A stretch of DNA of 64,000 nt from Antedon mediterranea (taxonomy: Eukaryota > Echinodermata > Crinoidea > Comatulida > Antedonidae). The stretch is taken from positions 8,005,001 through 8,069,000 of the forward strand of contig NC_092677.1 of the NCBI RefSeq assembly GCF_964355755.1. Reading direction: 5' to 3'. Both the position numbers and the translations under genes were made by a program. Shown here piece by piece: positions 62,301 to 64,000 of this stretch (positions are counted from its first letter, which is position 1; the number at the start of each line of letters is the position of its first letter). A model generated the notes under the pieces. That model searched no databases, was not told the DNA's origin, and saw only the letters and a program-made list of their open reading frames with translations.

Positions 62301-63226
62301 TTAAATCATTGTTCTGTGCATTTGTTTTTCAGAAAAGAAATTTGGACCAAGATTTTAGTCAAGGGTCTTACTTTGCATTGCCTTTTATTATAGCATTAAT
62401 TGTTATTGGTGTGAACCATTCTAAGGTAATTTTATGTTATTTATTCAACATCTCACAAGTACGGAATGTTTACATGTTGGTTGGTGTTTCATGTTTACCA
62501 TGTTTTCACACAGCAATTTTGTCTAAACCAGTTTGACAAAAAGAGGTGTGATGTGACATTTTTTGTCACATAAAAGTTTGATAGTGCAGACTGAGCTTTG
62601 TACCCAAACAAAAAACCACTGGGAAAGACCAATTGATTAATATCTACATTATTCTTGCAATCAGCAGGGATAGGGAAGAAATAGTCCAAACTCTGGGTGC
62701 CCCAGCCTGTCCTGTAATAATTCTATGCATTGTAGTATAGGCACAGACACTTGATTCGGAAGAATAGAAAACCTCTACTGGAACTGATTGAATATAATAA
62801 ACTCAAACTTTTTAGATAGGTATGTTATATACTATGTCGTAATCTGTTGTTATTTCAGCCGTTGATTGAGTTTTTACTAAAGTTTGATATTCATGTTAAT
62901 ATAACTTTAGATTAGGAATGTTATTACTTGTTACAACTTTTTTCCTTTAGTCAGTGTGAAATAGGTTTTAGTCACTACTTTTCAAATGTGAAACAAATAT
63001 TTATTTTGTCTACTGTTTCAATGCGTACTTTCTCATTGTGAACTTTAGTATCTTTTCTTTTTATATGACCTACTTTACTATTATTTTTTATTGTTAGGTA
63101 TTACCATTTCTAAAGCAATTACAAGAATCGATTCAAAAACGTAAACCATCTCCAGTCAGAGCAGATTCGCGTGAAATAATAGATGATGCAAGACAAAAGA
63201 AGAAAACTAAACCAAGAAAGACATGA
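47344..63226 (+). CDS. NOMO1: Nodal modulator NOMO (25 exons, about 1187 aa)
   Basis: Exons: 47344-47481, 48218-48353, 49152-49252, 49856-49962, 50336-50561, 50855-50989, 51209-51298, 51612-51668, 51911-52110, 52374-52539, 52885-53026, 53350-53484, 53768-53901, 54318-54448, 55087-55341, 55454-55536, 55737-55902, 56272-56398, 56881-57057, 58011-58217, 58534-58740, 61195-61296, 61759-61878, 62333-62425, 63098-63226. All use GT/AG and stay in frame. A signal peptide ends near FSQ (about 26), followed by the family signature GCGGFVKSDIEINYS and CAPNNGYFMIPIYDKG. A chain of Ig-like/carboxypeptidase-regulatory-like beta-sandwich domains follows (GSFRLEKMKSGHY, GVVLSLSGGSFRSN and SLNGEPESN match conserved strands). 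A C-terminal transmembrane helix (about 1126-1142, YFALPFIIALIVIGV) leads to a short basic cytosolic tail ending KKKTKPRKT. NOMO sits in the ER membrane with nicalin and TMEM147 and helps multipass membrane-protein insertion at the translocon. Length matches the vertebrate protein. Confidence 0.97.
48751..49009. mobile_element. Palindromic MITE in NOMO intron 2
   Basis: tggctgtttactttatcgtt at 48751 is mirrored by the complement ending aaacagcca at 49009. Inner segments (tctccattgagatccagcc) also pair, so nearly the whole 259 bp folds back. A related half-length copy lies at about 53195-53335 in intron 11. It has no coding capacity. Confidence 0.75.
49440..49505. mobile_element. MITE fragment of the agctctgtc family
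   Basis: The text gggcaccatcgcattttttg, then tcacataaagttt and atgtagagct, matches the 3' half of the complete element at 52157-52278. Confidence 0.5.
51395..51440. mobile_element. MITE fragment of the agctctgtc family
   Basis: ttttgtcacatacagtttga followed by taatgtagacagagct matches one end of the element at 52157-52278. Confidence 0.45.
52157..52278. mobile_element. Complete palindromic MITE in NOMO intron 9
   Basis: The ends aagctctgtccacac and gtgtagacagagctt are inverted. The interior (gacaaaaagtttgatgtgcc and gggcacatcacattttttg) also pairs. At 122 bp it has no coding capacity. Related fragments are at 49440-49505, 51395-51440 and 62515-62605, all inside NOMO introns. Confidence 0.7.
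53068..53128. repeat. Hairpin with ACTGCAGTA arms in NOMO intron 11
   Basis: ttactgcagtaaagttggtt and aactacagtaactgcagtag face each other around taccaatta. It resembles the ends of the element at 13775-13893. Confidence 0.5.
53195..53335. mobile_element. Half-copy of the intron 2 MITE
   Basis: It shares tgttttacattatcg, tttagctttttgctt, tgtatctccattgagatcca and cagtaatttg with one arm of the palindrome at 48751-49009, in the same order. Confidence 0.65.
59391..59943. repeat. Direct repeat of ~75 bp bracketing a MITE
   Basis: 59391-59467 and 59865-59943 share aaattgtaaaccatcaatca, tgaatacagtaatttattta and ccagcagtatga.cgctt. The second copy starts exactly where the right end of the TTAA-flanked element (59506-59866) stops. 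The arrangement suggests segment duplication or gene conversion around the insertion. Confidence 0.65.
59506..59866. mobile_element. MITE with TTAA target site in NOMO intron 21
   Basis: Terminal inverted repeats agatgtattgtcccc (59510) and ggggaaaatacatct (ending 59862; one mismatch zone) are each bounded by TTAA. That target preference is typical of piggyBac and Kolobok-type transposases. The roughly 350-bp interior has no coding sequence. Confidence 0.7.
60518..60536. repeat. AT dinucleotide microsatellite
   Basis: About nine uninterrupted AT units in NOMO intron 21. Confidence 0.8.
61341..61427. repeat. Perfect 40-bp-arm hairpin in NOMO intron 22
   Basis: Arm 61341-61380 (starts caaagctactgtatattggg, ends ggtgcttacc) is matched base for base by the reverse complement at 61388-61427. 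The loop is seven bases, tcactaa. Perfect arms next to a very short loop are unlike the decayed palindromes elsewhere in the window. Confidence 0.9.
62515..62605. mobile_element. MITE copy of the agctctgtc family in the last NOMO introns
   Basis: It contains tttgtctaaaccagtttgac, aaaaagaggtgtgatgtgac, ttttttgtcacataaaagtt and tagtgcagactgagctttg, in the order seen in the family. Confidence 0.55.
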
Positions 63227-63401
63227 ATTAGGATAGAAAATAAAAATAAGAAATAAAAATGAGAAATAAGAATGTAGAAATTGGAAAAGGGATATAAATT
63301 AAAACAAGAAAAGATAATAAATGCTAGAATGATACTGTACGTTAGGAACTGATCTGTAGGTCTTTTACAACTACGAAGCACCTGGGATTCGAACATGTCT
63401 T

Positions 63402-63407
63402 AATAAA
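63402..63407 (+). terminator. Candidate NOMO polyadenylation signal
   Basis: aataaa lies 176 bases after the stop codon. Other aataaa texts lie closer (63239-63260) in a purine-rich tract, so the true site is not certain. Confidence 0.4.
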
Positions 63408-63409
63408 GC

Positions 63410-64000
63410 AGAAGCCATGCGATTGGATTCACTAACTGTAGGTCCATATTCCATTAAGTTCATTTCGATATTCACACCTTCCTCTTTTCATTTCAGTATT
63501 TATGTTGATATAATAATGATAATATGAGCATTTATTATACAAATAATGAATGTTTTTGAGTGAAATGGTACAAATAATTTCATATGGTGAAAATTTCATC
63601 TTTCACCGAATGATAATTAATATTTATCGGTATCATTTCACGAATGTACTGCACTACATTTTATTTTTATATGAAGGGGTGTTATAAAAAGCACTCTTTA
63701 AACGATTTGATCTTGTGAGTTTTAAAAAGAGGATTACATTCATCTCCAAGATTCCAAAACTTACGAATGTGAAATGGAACTTTGAGTGGATTTTAAAAGG
63801 ACCCTTTTTTCGAAAAACCCAATTTAAACTAGTAAAATAATGATGATGACTCATTGTGCTGCATTTGTATTTGGTTTTAAAAAAACAAAGTAAAGTAATC
63901 GAGTACAGTGTCTCTGTGCCGATTTAAATTTTCATGGTTTAATATGCAATCATTTCTAGAAAATTGTATAAGATATTTGTTATGATTTTTTAACTGTACG
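63410..64000. other. Downstream flank of NOMO
   Basis: AT-rich sequence without a recognisable exon. The minus-strand frame at 63654-63854 has no domain or splice context. Confidence 0.4.

Overview
The window is AT-rich eukaryotic (animal) genomic DNA with intron-split genes, many short palindromic transposons, SINEs and retroelement scraps. Gene content (hormone-sensitive lipase, NOMO, ribosomal protein P1, a PAG1/Cbp-like adapter) and 0.1-2.5 kb introns (one about 7 kb) fit a marine invertebrate deuterostome, for example an echinoderm. That placement is an inference; nothing here fixes the species. No bacterial or viral gene was seen.

Layout. 1-4.2 kb: intergenic repeats, including a 1,077-bp inverted-repeat transposon with a perfect 8-bp target duplication. 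4.2-16.0 kb, minus strand: a seven-exon gene for a single-pass adapter of about 491 residues with 13 Tyr-x-x-hydrophobic motifs, resembling PAG1/Cbp. Its last intron holds a candidate alternative first exon (6997-7158) next to CCAAT and AP-1-like sites. 16-28.7 kb: long non-coding stretch. 29.7-31.0 kb, plus strand: ribosomal protein P1 in four exons. 32.9-37.6 kb, minus strand: hormone-sensitive lipase in eight exons, tail to tail with P1. 37.6-47.3 kb: a 9.7-kb block between the divergent lipase and NOMO genes, built largely as a giant imperfect inverted repeat with octamer-containing modules, paired tRNA-headed Pol III-like units, and insertions of a Penelope-like element and two non-LTR retrotransposon tails. 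47.3-63.2 kb, plus strand: NOMO in 25 exons, with several miniature inverted-repeat transposons and a perfect 40-bp-arm hairpin in its introns.

The genes are unrelated housekeeping and signalling functions: translation (P1), ER multipass membrane-protein biogenesis (NOMO), lipolysis (lipase) and Src/Csk-type tyrosine-kinase scaffolding (PAG1-like). The most unusual object is the 9.7-kb palindromic block holding both divergent 5' ends. The second is the tyrosine-motif adapter with its possible internal promoter. Exon borders were read by eye from GT/AG sites, frame continuity and family knowledge; no alignment or transcript data were available.
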